Assembly: GCA_041486365.1 (NCBI GenBank)
Contig: JBGPLH010000123.1
Span: 1-8,643 of the forward strand
Direction: 5' to 3'
DNA length: 8,643 bases
DNA from: JBGPLH01 sp041486365 [NCBI: Thermodesulfobacteriota bacterium]
GTDB lineage: Bacteria > JAUYMQ01
Part shown: positions 8,473-8,643 of the stretch, in pieces
How positions within the stretch are numbered: position 1 is the stretch's first letter
Layout of the letters: each line of letters starts with the position of its first letter
Translations under genes and position numbers: made by a program
The notes under the pieces: generated by a model
Told to the model about the DNA's origin: nothing
Database searches by the model: none
The model's input: only the letters and a program-made list of their open reading frames with translations

Positions 8473-8643
8473 ATGCCAGAAACCCTTCCCGCCGTCCCGA
8501 TCCCCGAAGGCGCCGCCATCCAGGGCGACGTCTTGTCGCTGATCTGGCACGCCGGTCCGGTCGTCAAGGTGGTCCTGCTTCTGTTGCTGGGCTTCGCGTT
8601 CGTTTCCTGGGTGATCATCATCTACAAGCGGCAGGTCATCCAG
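8473..8643 (+). CDS. tolQ: TolQ (Tol-Pal proton channel subunit), N-terminal fragment
   Basis: The first 57 codons of a gene cut by the right edge. A short N-terminal tail (1-18) is followed by the DVLSLIWHAGPVVK segment, then a membrane helix (about 29-50) ending SWVIIIYKRQVIQ. This matches the TolQ N terminus, where a helix with a conserved S-W precedes a cytoplasmic basic stretch. ExbB or a MotA-type relative is possible from this fragment alone, but the pattern fits TolQ best. TolQ and TolR form the inner-membrane motor that energises TolA and Pal at the division site. An AAAGGAAG ribosome site (8458-8465) lies 7 nt before the ATG. The 149-bp gap after the VWA gene has GC-rich stems (for example 8374-8379 with 8385-8390) but no T-run, so read-through from the VWA gene is possible. 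Confidence 0.8.
   Translation, partial: MPETLPAVPIPEGAAIQGDVLSLIWHAGPVVKVVLLLLLGFAFVSWVIIIYKRQVIQ

Overview
This is a GC-rich (by eye roughly two-thirds G+C) chromosomal window from a Gram-negative bacterium. The rod-shape genes mreBCD with PBP2, an inner-membrane PpiD-type chaperone and the start of tolQ all point to a two-membrane envelope. The overall style (strong G/C third-position bias, loose promoters with TAGGGT-like -10 boxes) suggests the former deltaproteobacterial groups, such as Myxococcota or relatives. That placement is an inference, not something the sequence proves.

Layout. Positions 1-2826 hold the minus-strand elongasome cluster, in transcription order mreB, mreC, mreD, then the first 34 codons of mrdA (PBP2), cut by the left edge. 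Spacers of about 73-124 bp separate the genes. The mreB-mreC spacer carries a strong hairpin, and the mreD-mrdA spacer carries a two-copy tandem hairpin repeat. Positions 2827-3136 are a divergent control region with a plausible plus-strand promoter. Positions 3137-4672 encode a single-parvulin PpiD-like periplasmic foldase on the plus strand. It ends only 6 bp from the end of a convergent malic enzyme gene (4679-5974, minus strand). Behind the malic enzyme lies tRNA-Ala(GGC) on the minus strand (6162-6237), with a perfect TTGACA -35 promoter upstream and a terminator-like inverted repeat downstream. A spacer of about 560 bp with no credible gene follows. A secreted von Willebrand factor A (VWA) protein (6959-8323, plus strand) then precedes the beginning of tolQ (8473 to the right edge).

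How the genes work together. MreB, MreC, MreD and PBP2 form the core of the lateral wall-synthesis machine. The PpiD-like protein assists folding of proteins leaving the Sec channel. TolQ begins the proton-driven Tol-Pal system that keeps the outer membrane attached and constricts it at division. The window is therefore mainly a housekeeping cell-envelope neighbourhood, with one central-metabolism enzyme and one tRNA in between. The least conventional items are the VWA protein with an acidic DxDxDG insert placed just before tolQ, and the RNA-structure elements in the mre spacers. I see no mobile element, CRISPR array, phage gene or clearly new defence system.
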